The translations under genes were made by a program, and so were the position numbers. Positions 36,501 to 45,696 of a stretch of 64,000 bases of DNA are shown in pieces (position 1 is the stretch's first letter; the number at the start of each line of letters is the position of its first letter). The DNA comes from Ostreococcus lucimarinus CCE9901 (taxonomy: Eukaryota > Chlorophyta > Mamiellophyceae > Mamiellales > Bathycoccaceae), in the NCBI RefSeq assembly GCF_000092065.1, contig NC_009366.1:130001-194000 (forward strand), in the 5' to 3' direction. The notes under the pieces were generated by a model. That model saw only the letters and a list, made by a program, of their open reading frames with translations. It was not told where the DNA came from and did no database searches.

Positions 36501-38871
36501 GAGTCTTTGTCGTATCTCTTGCTCGTTCTTTTGTAGATGTGGACTTGTCCATGACGTCTGAGAGTCGTTCGTACTCTTCGGATAGTTTCTTCAACGCGTG
36601 TACGGCGCCCTCCTTTCGGAGTAATTTGGCCATGTCTACCATCTTTTTTCCCATCCCAGATTCCACGAGGTCCAAGCAGCCTTGAATTCGCTGCGCATCC
36701 TTGCACGAGAGCTGAGCGGAGCAAAAGGCCGCGAAAGAAGTCGTCTCTAAGACATTCTTGAAAGAATCGTCCGTCGAAAGCTGCGTCCACTTCGTGAGAG
36801 CGGATAAACACTTCACCTTGACTGCCTGAGGCACGCTAGAGTCAACCGCTTGCATCAAGACGTTCGTCAGGTGCTTCGCGTACTTGACCAATAACTCTGG
36901 TTCTTGCTTGGTCAACACTGGAACATTCTTCTCGCACAGTGACGCATCCTTCTCGCGCTTATTCCCAGAACGCGGTGACGATCGCATCCGTGGACCAACA
37001 GCCGGTAACAAAGCATCGGCGAGCGTGGCAACCTCGAGCAACTGCTCCGAAGTCACGATTGGCGAAGCCAAACCGCTGCTCGCGGGAGACGCTGACGATG
37101 GACCAGTGTTCATCGTCGTGAGAACCTTGCATCCAGATAGTGCGACAGATAAAGTTTCTGGTAAACCTTGTCGAAGAAGTTCGATGGCGACATCGGGATT
37201 GTGCACTGTGCAAACGTTCAGTAGCTTGATGAGCGAGTGATGCGTCGCCGGATTGACTGAACGCACCGAGTGCGGGGCGATGAGATTCACGACGTTCGCC
37301 ACGACACCGCTCTCACACAAACGAACGATTCGAGTTTCAGAATCTTTCGCCATTTTCGCAGCCAAATTCGTCAAGCATGTGCACGCGCAGTCTACCAGAC
37401 GAGGATCGTCGTGAGATAAAAGGTTTGCTAAGATTGGCACGGCGTCCATAGCACCGTCCAAGGCTGAGCTCGGAAGCTGTCGACAAATGTTCGCCGCAGT
37501 CTGCAAGCTTACACGTTGCATGCCGATGGAGAAAAAGTCCAAATACGACAAGCAAGCGATCAGAGCGCCTTGTCGCGCGCATTCTGCGCCGTAATCTTGA
37601 CTCAGCTTTTCCAACGCCTGCAGTGACTGCTCGGCGAGATCGATGTACTCAATTGTGAGCAAACGCGAGCAAAACTGGGGCAACGCGCCGTGATGAACGA
37701 TGGCTCCTCGTGAGGGAGGCATCACGTCCGCCATCGTCGTCAGTGCGCGTGCGGCGAGGAGCATAATGTCTGGCATATACTCCATCGTCATCAACTCGAT
37801 CAAAGCCGGAACAAAGGAATCGAGGGGCATGCTCATCATCAACTCCTCCCCCGAAATCACCAAGACCTCGTTGAGCTCGCTCAAAGCCGCCATTTGCGCC
37901 GAGGGATCGTCCATTTGTTTCAAACCGCGTAAGATCTCTTTCAATTTGCTCGAACTTTGACGAAACAATCCTCCACCCGCCCCGCTGGCGGCCGCCGCGT
38001 TGCCCAGACGCCGCAAGAGCGCTCGCAAGCCAGCCTCTGGGTCGTCTCGGTCCATGGCGTCTCGTAACTCGTCCATATCATCATCCATCTCGTGATCCAT
38101 ATCCTCGTCGTCCTCGTCGTCTTCTTCGTCGTCTTCATCATCGCTCTCGTCCTCGCCATCCCCAGATTCATCTTCAGAGTCGTTCTCGGAGTCGTCGCCG
38201 TCGTCGTAGTCGTCGTCGTCCTCGTAAAACCCGTCCCAGGCCCCGTCGCCGCCCTCGCCCTCTCCCGCGTCCTGTCCACCTCGACCCTCGCGATTCGCGC
38301 GTCCATCGCGTCCACAATTATTTTCAGACGTCTTCTTCGCTCCTCGACCATCGTGTCCATCGCTAACGCGCGTCGGCTTCCCCCCTCGTTCGCCCCTTTC
38401 GCCGCCACCGCGCTCTCTCGCCTTCCCGCTCGTCGACGTCGTCTCCACCCCCCGACCGATCGACTCGACGTTCTGCTCGATCTTATCCTTCTTTTTTGTC
38501 TCACTTTTCGTTTTCACCCTCTTCGTCTTCGCTCGCGCGCCGCGCTCGTTCGCCGTCGCGTTCGCTCGTTCGCCGTCGCCGCGTTCGCCGTCGCCGCGCC
38601 GAGAGATCTTCTTCTTTTGCCCATCGCGACTTTTCTTCCGCGTCCGCGTCTTCGCCAGCACCGCGCGCTCATTTTCTGCGGTCTTGACGTCTTTCGCGCG
38701 CTTGCGTTTCCCCACCACGGCTTGCACGTCCGCGTTCGCGTCGAGCGCGCGCGTTTTCGTCGCGCTCGGCGATGCGTCGGCACGCCGCGCGCGCGACGTT
38801 TTCGACGATTTACGCGTCGCCGGGGACGCCGCGAGCGGCAACAGCGCGTCCAGAGGGACGTGTGAAGACAT
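33592..38871 (-). CDS. UPL3: HECT E3 ubiquitin ligase, UPL3/UPL4 (TRIP12) type
   Basis: A 1759-residue, single-exon protein. The N-terminal 230 residues are Lys/Arg- and then Asp/Glu-rich. Armadillo repeats span about 280-620 (SQMAALSELNEVLVIS-like helices, LPQFCSRLLTIEYIDLAEQS, CTCLTNLAAKMAKD). A second acidic stretch lies near 1040-1120. The HECT domain covers about 1370-1759 (LEVEFFEEVGTGTGPTLEFF; ITFDHGYNALSPPI). The catalytic Cys is in LPSAMTCASYLKLPPYS at about residue 1726. The end SEGQGSFDLS is as in plant UPL3. In plants UPL3 controls trichome development and transcription-factor turnover. The frame opens one codon earlier at GTG; ATG 38871 is used. Confidence 0.95.
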   Translation of the reverse strand: MSSHVPLDALLPLAASPATRKSSKTSRARRADASPSATKTRALDANADVQAVVGKRKRAKDVKTAENERAVLAKTRTRKKSRDGQKKKISRRGDGERGDGERANATANERGARAKTKRVKTKSETKKKDKIEQNVESIGRGVETTSTSGKARERGGGERGERGGKPTRVSDGHDGRGAKKTSENNCGRDGRANREGRGGQDAGEGEGGDGAWDGFYEDDDDYDDGDDSENDSEDESGDGEDESDDEDDEEDDEDDEDMDHEMDDDMDELRDAMDRDDPEAGLRALLRRLGNAAAASGAGGGLFRQSSSKLKEILRGLKQMDDPSAQMAALSELNEVLVISGEELMMSMPLDSFVPALIELMTMEYMPDIMLLAARALTTMADVMPPSRGAIVHHGALPQFCSRLLTIEYIDLAEQSLQALEKLSQDYGAECARQGALIACLSYLDFFSIGMQRVSLQTAANICRQLPSSALDGAMDAVPILANLLSHDDPRLVDCACTCLTNLAAKMAKDSETRIVRLCESGVVANVVNLIAPHSVRSVNPATHHSLIKLLNVCTVHNPDVAIELLRQGLPETLSVALSGCKVLTTMNTGPSSASPASSGLASPIVTSEQLLEVATLADALLPAVGPRMRSSPRSGNKREKDASLCEKNVPVLTKQEPELLVKYAKHLTNVLMQAVDSSVPQAVKVKCLSALTKWTQLSTDDSFKNVLETTSFAAFCSAQLSCKDAQRIQGCLDLVESGMGKKMVDMAKLLRKEGAVHALKKLSEEYERLSDVMDKSTSTKERARDTTKTPVGLVPALGGGSRGIAARAAAMTTDGPEYREALARARQVYEKFFVNAEQLADAEDPSVDRLRRASATLRMTGDATSVVEFLESVSNASTFELLESDAVTALREYLVPRDWKDTRALVRRYATFIKAAGRTKNTGAFASLIRHLSDALASCEDLSIAVTTIQPSFARRGRDSSGDDSNLAGLVRPFKVRFKRANQGAENFTDYSNNVVLVEPFATLSAIEDFLYPRVYKLRGAPAPPRRSSRLSPPPEMEHDDDEDDEDDDEDEEMSEDDEDAVLGDDGEADGRELDLTNEDIQQEDPQLEDDAQEPNRSDSFAARAAAANETNRLVFSVNGEELNSATTLLQAISTIARKEGMTMTETNWEKTNTIVYRAAKSSDIVPMPLQLGGVVDDSKDDATKMNETIAELGNSEYRAALGSLVPALCDRLKVAVANEDASPQFNDLLVVLSVLHEMSTSASRILLLDGDEPLVTARNVSLPEESFIHGKLTGKLARQLQDTLTLCGSATPTWCTALARVCPWLFPFELRHKLFKCVSFSLSRTLHHLHGNGSDSGAVTTDGGREIRIGRLQRQKVRVNRGQIFESAKKVFDIPNTLKMVLEVEFFEEVGTGTGPTLEFFTLLSKQFKRRKLNLWRDSGVANEDDLVVAPHGLFPAPITPPRLGGKTHASRLKNFKLLGQSIGKVLQDGRMLDLPLAPAFYRMLLGRSLGLHDLIEIDPGLGNTLRRLDAAANEIETMKREGRPESEWRNVTVDGVNIEDLCLTFVIPGASMELIKGGSEVGVNEVNLREYVDTIVDACVGSGVAAYFESVRTGLEQVVPLARLQMFNESELEAVICGQGEQWTPEMLTECITFDHGYNALSPPIKNFCDILSAFTPNQQRSFMRFVTGAPRLPPGGLASLQPRLTVVCKQPSSTVGLSSIDSAPVAAGTPLADGDLPSAMTCASYLKLPPYSCKEIMLERLTYAMSEGQGSFDLS

Positions 38872-39081
38872 CACGCGCGATCGCGCGCCGAGACGTGCGA
38901 ACGCTCGTGCGCGCGCGATGCGTGCGCGCGAAGTTGTGCGGCGCGAGGCGGCGACGAGGCGGCGACGAGGTCGCGAGGCGACGACTCGTTAAAACGCGCG
39001 AAAGCGAAGTCTTCAACGCGAACTCATCGGCGATGATGGGTCACAAAACAAAATCTACGCGATTCGCGATTCGAAGCGAAA

Positions 39082-39840
39082 TCAAAGCACGCCGGACTTG
39101 ACGATCTTGACCTCCTTGACCGGGCGGTCGCCGCGCGCCGTCGGGTTGGCTTCGATGGCGCGGACCACGTCCATCCCCTCCACGACGTTCCCGAACACGA
39201 CGTGCTTGCCGTTTAACCACGGCGTCGCCGCGGTGGTGATAAAAAATTGCGAACCGTTCGTGTTCGGGCCGGCGTTGGCCATCGACAGCACCCCCGGTCC
39301 GACGTGCGGAATCGCGAACGTCTCGTCCTCGAACTTGCCGCCGTAAATCGAATAGCCGCCGCGGCCGTCGCCGCGTTGGAAATCCCCACCCTGCAGCATG
39401 AAATTCGGGATCACGCGATGGAAGATTGAATTCTCGTACCCGAATCCCTTCTCTCCCGTCGCGAGCGCTTTGAAATTCGCCACCGTCTTCGGCGCTTCTT
39501 CGCCGAACAAACCGATGACGACGCGTCCCGCCGGCGCGTCGCCGATGGTGACGTCAAAGTACACCTTATCCGTCACGTTCAGCGCGCACAGCAGCGGCGC
39601 GGTGTCTTTAGTCGCGCATGTCTTCTGCTCGTCCTCGGCGCGCGCGCCGCGCGACGCGAGGGACGCCGCGGCGAGCGTCGTCGTCGACAGCACAAAGTCA
39701 CGGCGGTTTCGCGACGCGTTCGCGTCGTCGCCCGCGCGCGCGCGCGTCGCGGTCGCGCGTCGGCGCGTCGTGGACGTCGCGATCGGCGTCTTCGGCGTCG
39801 CGCGCGGGCTCGCGGCGGCGCGCGCGACGAGGCAAGGCAT
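39082..39840 (-). CDS. thylakoid-lumen cyclophilin-type peptidyl-prolyl isomerase
   Basis: A 252-residue protein with a bipartite targeting region: an Arg/Thr/Ala-rich plastid transit peptide, then twin arginines before a hydrophobic stretch ([20 protein letters not shown]) and an ARA-type cleavage site. This points to Tat import into the lumen. The mature part is a full cyclophilin: [47 protein letters not shown] and [14 protein letters not shown]. The catalytic Arg (FHRV) and Gln-Phe-Phe residues are present. Much longer open frame lies upstream, but it is antisense to the divergent neighbour. The neighbour's ATG is only 42 bases away. Confidence 0.94.
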   Translation of the reverse strand: MPCLVARAAASPRATPKTPIATSTTRRRATATRARAGDDANASRNRRDFVLSTTTLAAASLASRGARAEDEQKTCATKDTAPLLCALNVTDKVYFDVTIGDAPAGRVVIGLFGEEAPKTVANFKALATGEKGFGYENSIFHRVIPNFMLQGGDFQRGDGRGGYSIYGGKFEDETFAIPHVGPGVLSMANAGPNTNGSQFFITTAATPWLNGKHVVFGNVVEGMDVVRAIEANPTARGDRPVKEVKIVKSGVL

Positions 39841-39854
39841 GTCGAGCGTTGGAA

Positions 39855-39862
39855 TGACGTCA
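39855..39862. promoter_or_regulatory. TGACGTCA palindrome in a 42-bp divergent promoter
   Basis: A perfect 8-base bZIP/CRE-type palindrome in the middle of the 42 bases separating the cyclophilin ATG (minus strand) from the next gene's ATG (plus strand). Symmetry of the site suits a shared bidirectional promoter. Confidence 0.5.
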
Positions 39863-39882
39863 CAAGGCGACGCGCGTCGACG

Positions 39883-41265
39883 ATGAGATCCTTCACCGTG
39901 CGCGCGGAGAGCGCGTCTCGAGGCGCGGCGAACGAGCTGCGACGAAGCCCGGGCTCGCGCCGAGGGCCGAAGCGCAAGATCGTGCCCATACCGAGCGCGA
40001 GCGCGGCGAAAACGGCGGACGAGGACGAGGACGAGGACGGAGGTCTGGAGTACGAGCGTGATTTTCGCGCGGAAGCGCCGCGCGGAGGCGAACGAAGCGC
40101 GAGCCTGACGTCGGCGACGGCGAGGGCGAAAGCGGACGCGACGCACGTGCCGTTCGTGGCGCCGAGACTGGCGATCGGGATCGCGAGCGATGTGCTGGAA
40201 CGGCTGTCGCGCGGGCCCGAGGACGGGTTCCGGGACGTCGCGGATTTCGCTCGGAAGCTCGGAAGCTCGAACGACGTGCTGGGTGACATTCAGAGGCGCA
40301 CGGAGGAAGAGATCGATCGGTTGGAGGCGATCGGGGTGAAGGCGACGGCGCCGGTGCGGGAGATGGTGAAGGGGACGCTGCCGGAGGAGGTGTACGAAAA
40401 GTATCTCGCGCCGGCGGTGGAGTACGCGGAGCGCGAAGGATCGACGGAACGCGCGCGAGGCGAGGGCGAGGGCGAGGGCGTGAGTCACGATGATGAATTC
40501 AACGATGATGCGGTGAACGCGGCGGCGGATGCGGTGGCGGCGGCGATGGCGGGGATGGACGTCGGCGAGACGGACGCCGCGAGCGCGTCCGCGAGCGCGT
40601 CCGCGTCCGCCGCCAAGGCGGAACCGAGCGCGGAAGAAAACTTCGAAAACATGGCTGCCGATGCGATAATGTCTAGCAGCACGATGTCGGCGTCGTACAC
40701 GGCGCCAGAGACGACGTACGGCGCCCAGGCTCCGGACGTGCCCAAGCGCGCGCCGACCCCGGTGCCCGTGCCCGTCGAACCCGTCGCCGCGACGCCAGCG
40801 GCGTCCGAGCCGATCTCCACCGAAGCTTTCGACAAAACCGTGGGTTACTGGCGCAAAATCTCCGCCGAGTGCCCCGACGAAGAGCCTTTGATGGACATCA
40901 TGGACATGAACGTCGTCTTCCGTCAAGCCGCCGGTTTGCTCAACTACCTGCGCGTCTCCCGCCCGACGCCCACGTCCTGGTCCGTCGCCTCCAACGCCGG
41001 CATCATCTCCATCGAAGAGTCGTACCCGATCGACGGCACCCCGACCGCGACCCCTCGTCGGGACTTGCGCTCGGGCGACCAAACCGGCGTCGTCTCCGCC
41101 GACGCCGACGTCGTCGTCCTCTCCATCGCCTGGTCCGACCCTCTCGCCGGTCGCCAGACGGAAACCTTCCGCGTCGACGACGACGGCGCGCTCGTCCGCG
41201 ACGTCCGCGTCACCCTCGACGGCGGCGACGAGTGGTCCGGCGTCTATCGCTACGCGCGCGCGTAG
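39883..41265 (+). CDS. probable plastid protein of unknown function
   Basis: A 460-residue protein that I do not recognise. The N-terminus is basic and Ser/Arg-rich and could be a transit peptide. A helical block follows ([54 protein letters not shown]). A low-complexity Ala/Ser/Asp-rich linker comes next, then a C-terminal folded block ([83 protein letters not shown]), which looks beta-rich. It is divergent from the lumenal cyclophilin across 42 bases, suggesting co-expression with a photosynthesis-related gene. Confidence 0.75.
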   Translation: MRSFTVRAESASRGAANELRRSPGSRRGPKRKIVPIPSASAAKTADEDEDEDGGLEYERDFRAEAPRGGERSASLTSATARAKADATHVPFVAPRLAIGIASDVLERLSRGPEDGFRDVADFARKLGSSNDVLGDIQRRTEEEIDRLEAIGVKATAPVREMVKGTLPEEVYEKYLAPAVEYAEREGSTERARGEGEGEGVSHDDEFNDDAVNAAADAVAAAMAGMDVGETDAASASASASASAAKAEPSAEENFENMAADAIMSSSTMSASYTAPETTYGAQAPDVPKRAPTPVPVPVEPVAATPAASEPISTEAFDKTVGYWRKISAECPDEEPLMDIMDMNVVFRQAAGLLNYLRVSRPTPTSWSVASNAGIISIEESYPIDGTPTATPRRDLRSGDQTGVVSADADVVVLSIAWSDPLAGRQTETFRVDDDGALVRDVRVTLDGGDEWSGVYRYARA

Positions 41266-41404
41266 CCGCGCAGCCGCGCCGCCGCCGCGCGTCAATATCA
41301 TAGTCCAATCGCCTGTTAACTACGCACCCAACCCTCGAATCGTGATTCGTCCGACCCCCCCCCGACGCGCGCGCGCGCCACACCCCACGGGTCTCGCGGT
41401 TTTC

Positions 41405-41452
41405 CCACTCATGGGCTCACGCGTCACTAAATGCGCAGAAAACGACGCAAAG
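41405..41452 (+). repeat. diverged partial copy of the dispersed repeat
   Basis: CACTCATGGGCTCACGCGTC, then ACTAAATGCGCAGAAAACGA and CGCAAAG, aligns without gaps to the second half of the copies at 25173-25506 with roughly a quarter of positions changed. It lies 80 bases before the RimO ATG, in the 266-base spacer after the unknown plastid gene. Confidence 0.7.
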
Positions 41453-41531
41453 TTTTCGCACCGCGCGACACTGTGACGTTGTCCCGACTGAGGTTTCGCG
41501 ATTCGCGCGCCGCACACGCGCTCGCGTCGCC

Positions 41532-43064
41532 ATGTCGACGCCGCTCTCGACGCGCGCGCGCGCGCCGACGCGCGCGGAATCTCGGACGCGGCGTCGCGAC
41601 CGCCGAAAGACGCGCGCGACGCGAACGACGCCGCGGTCGATCGCGGAACCGTCGGAAACCGGAACCGGCGGCGCCGACGCGGCGAGCGATTCGCGACGGA
41701 AGCGCGTCTCGATGGTCAGCCTGGGGTGCCCGAAGAACACGGTGGACGGGGAGGTGATGCTGGGGGATCTGCACGGCGCGGGATTCGACGTGACGGACGA
41801 TCACGAGAGCGCGGACGCGATCGTCATCAACTCGTGCGGATTCGTGGAGGACGCGAAGAACGAGAGCGTGGAGGCGATCCTGGAGGCGTCGCAGCTGGCG
41901 AACGGGAGCAAGAAGATCATCGTGACGGGATGCTTGGCGCAGCGGTACGCGAACGATCTGGCGAACGAGCTGCCGGAGGCGGACGTGATCGTGGGGTTTG
42001 AGAATTACGCCAATCTGCCGAAAACCGTGGGGGGGTTGCTCGGCGTGGAGACGAACGGGTTGATCGCGCCGCAGCAAGCGCGGGTGCAGGTGGGAGGGGC
42101 GAGCCCGCCGTTTAGAGAAGAGATAAAACGGTTGAGGATCACGCCGAGACACACGGCGTATCTGAGAGTGGCGGAAGGGTGCGATCACAAGTGCACTTTT
42201 TGCGCGATTCCGAGCTTTCGCGGGAGGTTTCGGTCCAAGCCGTGGCAGTCAATCATCGACGAAGCGAAGGCGTTGGCGGATTCGGGAGTTCGTGAGCTTA
42301 ACTTGATCGCAGAAGATACGAATCAGTGGGGCATCGACTTGAGAGCGAGCGATGGACGCGGGTTGGCCGAGCTCTTGTACGCGCTCGCCGAGGTCGAGGG
42401 CATCGAGTGGATGCGCATCCTGTACGCGTATCCGTCGTACTTTTCCGACGAGCTCATCCGAGCCATCGCGGATGTTCCGCAAGTGTGCAAATATATCGAT
42501 ATTCCGCTTCAGCACATCACAAACTTGTCGCTATTGCGAATGAATAGGCCGCCTCGGCAGCACACGGAGGATTTGTTGTACAAGCTGCGAGACCGAATTC
42601 CGGATTTAGCGCTTCGCACAACCTTCATCAGCGGATTCCCGGGAGAAACCGAGGAAGAACACGAAGAACTAATGCAATTTTGCCGTGATTTCAAATTTGA
42701 ACGACTCGGTGCGTTTGCGTACAGCGAAGAGGATGGTACGCCGGCGATGGAATACCCGGACCAAGTTCCGGAGGAAATTCGCGCGATTCGTCGCGACCAG
42801 CTCGTGTCGCAACAGCAAGAGATCAGCGAAGACTTTGCGATGAGCCGCGTCGGAAAGGACGTGGATGTGTTAATAGATAATTGGGACGAAGATATGCAGG
42901 CGTTCATCGGGCGTACCACGCTCGAGGCGCCGGATATTGACCCCGTGGTTTTCGTCACCGAGGACAAGTCCAAGGGCTTGCCTCCGATCGAACCGGGACA
43001 AATGCGAAGGTGCAACGTCATCGGATCGAGTCTTTTCGATCTCGAGGCGCAACCCATCATGTAA
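41532..43064 (+). CDS. RIMO: RimO-type ribosomal protein S12 methylthiotransferase
   Basis: A 510-residue radical-SAM methylthiotransferase. After an Arg/Thr-rich N-terminus (about 60 residues, transit-like) comes the UPF0004 domain with SLGCPKNTVDGEVMLGDL, NSCGFVEDAKNES and TGCLAQRY, supplying the three auxiliary-cluster cysteines. The radical-SAM CDHKCTFCAIP follows, then a C-terminal TRAM region. The GCPKN-VD and NSCGF-EDAK-ES signatures are RimO rather than MiaB/CDKAL1. RimO modifies an Asp of uS12 in bacteria. Here the target would be the plastid (or mitochondrial) ribosome, inferred from the targeting-like N-terminus. A cyanobacterial origin is plausible. Confidence 0.93.
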   Translation: MSTPLSTRARAPTRAESRTRRRDRRKTRATRTTPRSIAEPSETGTGGADAASDSRRKRVSMVSLGCPKNTVDGEVMLGDLHGAGFDVTDDHESADAIVINSCGFVEDAKNESVEAILEASQLANGSKKIIVTGCLAQRYANDLANELPEADVIVGFENYANLPKTVGGLLGVETNGLIAPQQARVQVGGASPPFREEIKRLRITPRHTAYLRVAEGCDHKCTFCAIPSFRGRFRSKPWQSIIDEAKALADSGVRELNLIAEDTNQWGIDLRASDGRGLAELLYALAEVEGIEWMRILYAYPSYFSDELIRAIADVPQVCKYIDIPLQHITNLSLLRMNRPPRQHTEDLLYKLRDRIPDLALRTTFISGFPGETEEEHEELMQFCRDFKFERLGAFAYSEEDGTPAMEYPDQVPEEIRAIRRDQLVSQQQEISEDFAMSRVGKDVDVLIDNWDEDMQAFIGRTTLEAPDIDPVVFVTEDKSKGLPPIEPGQMRRCNVIGSSLFDLEAQPIM

Positions 43065-43272
43065 ATTGTTTCTTCAACGCATAACTACGCGCAGGCTTCA
43101 TTTTAATCCTTCATTTACCAACACGTTTAGCTTTACATCACGTCACATTTATCAACGCGACGCGGCGGCGTTCGCTCTCACCGCTTAACGATCATCTGAA
43201 ACAAGTGAAAGTGTACATTTAATATGCTAAACACACGCGGGCTGCTAAAATTATCTACACGACGCTTCTCCG

Positions 43273-44283
43273 TCAACGCGTAAAGTTGAAAATGGACCAG
43301 TTTGAGTCGCCGTCTTCGTCGTCGCCGCGCCTAGTCGTCGCCCCGACGTCGTCGTCGTCGATGGATAGACGCAGCTCCCCCTTGGGCACAGATCTCGGCG
43401 CAGGGAGCGTGGCTTTTGCTAATTTGCCAACCTCCCCTCGAATGTTTGGCGTCTCGGAGATGAGCTTGTTGCGCAGGCGAACGTACTCTTGAAACGATTC
43501 AATCAACCAAGGAATGCGCGTGTTCTGCACATCCTTAAAATTCGGTCGACGACCCTTGGCCTGCTCGAATCCATCGCTCCAGCTCGCGAGCTCGTTCCTG
43601 AGCCTGGTGTACGCGCTGAGTTCGTACGAAAACTGATTCACCTTGACAGTGGACGACGCAACCTTCTCCGCCCGCGTCGTCGACTTTTTCATCGCGATCA
43701 GCTTCGTCAGCTTCGCCGTGCGCTCCCTCTCCGCCGCTTGCTGTCTTTGCTGCGCCGTCCCCGCATTCTTCACGGTTGAACTCTCCGCGATCTCCGCCAA
43801 AGACGACGTCGCCGCCGCGCCCGCCGCCGCGCGCGCCGCGCGCCACCGCTCGCGCTGCGCCGCCGCGATCTTCTTCCTCGACTCCGCGCTCCGCCGTTCA
43901 CCCACCTTCGACGCCGCCATCGACGTCCGTCGCGCCTCCTCCTCCGCGCGCGTCTCCGCGGCCGTCTCCGCGCTCGCCTCCGCGTCGTCCTCGTCGTCGC
44001 CGCGCTTCGTCGCCCTCGTCCCGCCTCCTCCCGGCGTCGCGCCCTCCCCCCCGCTCGCCACGACCTCGGGAAACCGCACCTCGATCGTCGCCAGCAGTTC
44101 CCGCACCCCGTCCGCGTCGCCGCGCGCGATCTCCTTCCGCGGTCGCCCGCGCCGCGCCGTCCCGACGCCCGTCCCGCGCGCGTTCGTCGCGCGCGCGACC
44201 GCGCGCGTCGCGCGCGCGCGTCGCGTCGACGCGCGCGCCGTCGTCATCGCGCCTCGCGTCGCCGTCGCGCGCGCGTGCGCCAT
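43273..44283 (-). CDS. NUMOD3-motif protein with AT-hook and Sld2-like segment
   Basis: A 336-residue protein. The N-terminus is Arg/Ala/Thr-rich (plastid transit-like) and followed by an AT-hook-like RRGRPRKEI. A NUMOD3-type DNA-binding helix, RRSAESRKKIAAAQRERWRA, lies near residue 130. A coiled-coil region comes next. Near residue 240 the segment YTRLRNELASWSDGFEQAKG followed by RRPNFKDV and YVRLRNKL follows the L-EL-W-F-GR-P-D spacing of the Sld2/RecQ4 N-terminal motif. Plants have NUMOD3 plastid proteins of unknown role. DNA binding, perhaps in plastid nucleoids, is inferred. It is divergent from ACP. Confidence 0.7.
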   Translation of the reverse strand: MAHARATATRGAMTTARASTRRARATRAVARATNARGTGVGTARRGRPRKEIARGDADGVRELLATIEVRFPEVVASGGEGATPGGGGTRATKRGDDEDDAEASAETAAETRAEEEARRTSMAASKVGERRSAESRKKIAAAQRERWRAARAAAGAAATSSLAEIAESSTVKNAGTAQQRQQAAERERTAKLTKLIAMKKSTTRAEKVASSTVKVNQFSYELSAYTRLRNELASWSDGFEQAKGRRPNFKDVQNTRIPWLIESFQEYVRLRNKLISETPNIRGEVGKLAKATLPAPRSVPKGELRLSIDDDDVGATTRRGDDEDGDSNWSIFNFTR

Positions 44284-44585
44284 CGCGCGCGCGCGTGTGC
44301 GCGCGTCGCGCGCGCGTTATCCGATCGAGATCCCGCGGTCGAGGTCGCGTCGGGACTGTTTACCCATACGCGCGCGGTGTATCGACACATGCACAATCAA
44401 AGACGGGCCTTTATATCACCGCGCGATCTTTACATCCCGTTCGCGCGCGTTCGAATGCGAACCATCGACGCCGCGCCGCGACGCTAAATCCGGCGACGCT
44501 GACGCGGCCGGTCGCGCGCGCTTTTCGAATCGCGCGCGCGCGTCCGCGCGCGCGACACATCCACGCGCACGCACGCCCGACGAAA
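44284..44585. other. divergent spacer between NUMOD3-motif gene and ACP
   Basis: About 300 bases of alternating CG-rich sequence with a less GC-rich patch (44340-44420). No recognisable gene, repeat copy or TATA-like element was found. Confidence 0.5.
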
Positions 44586-45414
44586 ATGTCCGCGATCTTC
44601 ACCACCTCCATGTCCGCCAAGGCCTCGGCCAAGGTGCGCGCGACGCGACGCGCGAGCGACGCGACGCGCGATCGGTCCGCGGACGCGCGCGAGTATCTCG
44701 CGGGTGTTCGAGGACGCGCGGGCGCGTCTCGCGCGCGCGGACGCGCGGACGCGCGATCGCGGACGCGCGAACGATGGGAAAGAATCGTTCGCGGCGGGCG
44801 GGCGCGCGATGCGGGAGGTCGCGCGGTCGCGGGACGAGCGGCGCGCGATCGCGCGCGCGCCGAGGGAACGGGCGGTGGATCGGGGTTGGGACGCGAGACG
44901 CGAGGGACTGACGAACGCGCGATCGCGCGCGCGCGCAGGTGCAATTCCGCGCTCGCCCGACGAAGGCGTTCGCGGCGCGCCCGGTGCAGTGCTCCGCGGT
45001 GAAGTTCTCCGTGAACGCGGCGGCGGTGCGTGCGAGCGAAGCGAAGGCAAACCTAGGCGTTTGAACGCTTCGGATAACGCGCGCGAGAGACGCGAGACGG
45101 GCGCGACGCGGCGATCGCGGACGCGTGATTCGGCGCGCAATGACTGACTGAGGTGGCGTTTGGTTTGTCCTTCGCGCGCGCAGAGCCAAGACACGCTCGA
45201 CAAGGTTCGCGGCATCATCTCCGAACAACTCGGCACGGAGCTCGACGCCGTCGCGGCGGACGCCAAGTTCGTCGACTTGGGCGCGGATTCTCTCGACACC
45301 GTCGAAATCATGATGGCGCTCGAAGAGCAATTCGAAATCACGCTCGATGAGGAAGGTGCCGAGAAGATCGCCACCGTTCAAGAAGCGGCGGACATGATCC
45401 AAGCGCAAATCTAA
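44586..45414 (+). CDS. ACP: plastid acyl carrier protein
   Basis: Three exons, 44586-44633, 44939-45025 and 45184-45414, giving 121 residues. Exons 1 and 2 encode the transit peptide ([36 protein letters not shown]). Exon 3 encodes the whole carrier domain, starting [17 protein letters not shown]. The phosphopantetheine Ser is in [16 protein letters not shown]. All junctions are phase 0. Introns of 305 and 158 bases have donors GTGCGC and GTGCGT, ACTGAC branch motifs and CGCAG acceptors. ACP carries growing acyl chains in plastid fatty-acid synthesis. Translating exon 3 alone would miss the whole targeting sequence. Confidence 0.96.
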
Positions 45415-45696
45415 GTCTAAGTGGCGAGGTGTTTGGCGTTTTCGCCGACGCCGTCGTGTCTCTTAGCAAACATAAGATAATTCTTGTCAAAGACACACAG
45501 TTTTGACGCGCTCAATTTGAGAACCATTAAAGTCATCGTTCGCGCGTCGCGCTCGCGTCGCTCGCGTCCTCGTCCTTCGGAAAGGATGTGACTGATTAGA
45601 CTGACGTTCTCGAGATCCTCATCGCGCGGAGAACGACACACCGCATCGCGCGCGCGCGCGCTCAGACGCCCGCACTCGGTCGGGTGATAGAAAGCC

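Noticed and set aside
39841-41301. Extension of the cyclophilin frame by nearly 500 codons
   Set aside because: The extension is antisense to a coding gene, Arg/His-rich and lacks any family match; ATG 39840 gives a proper transit peptide.
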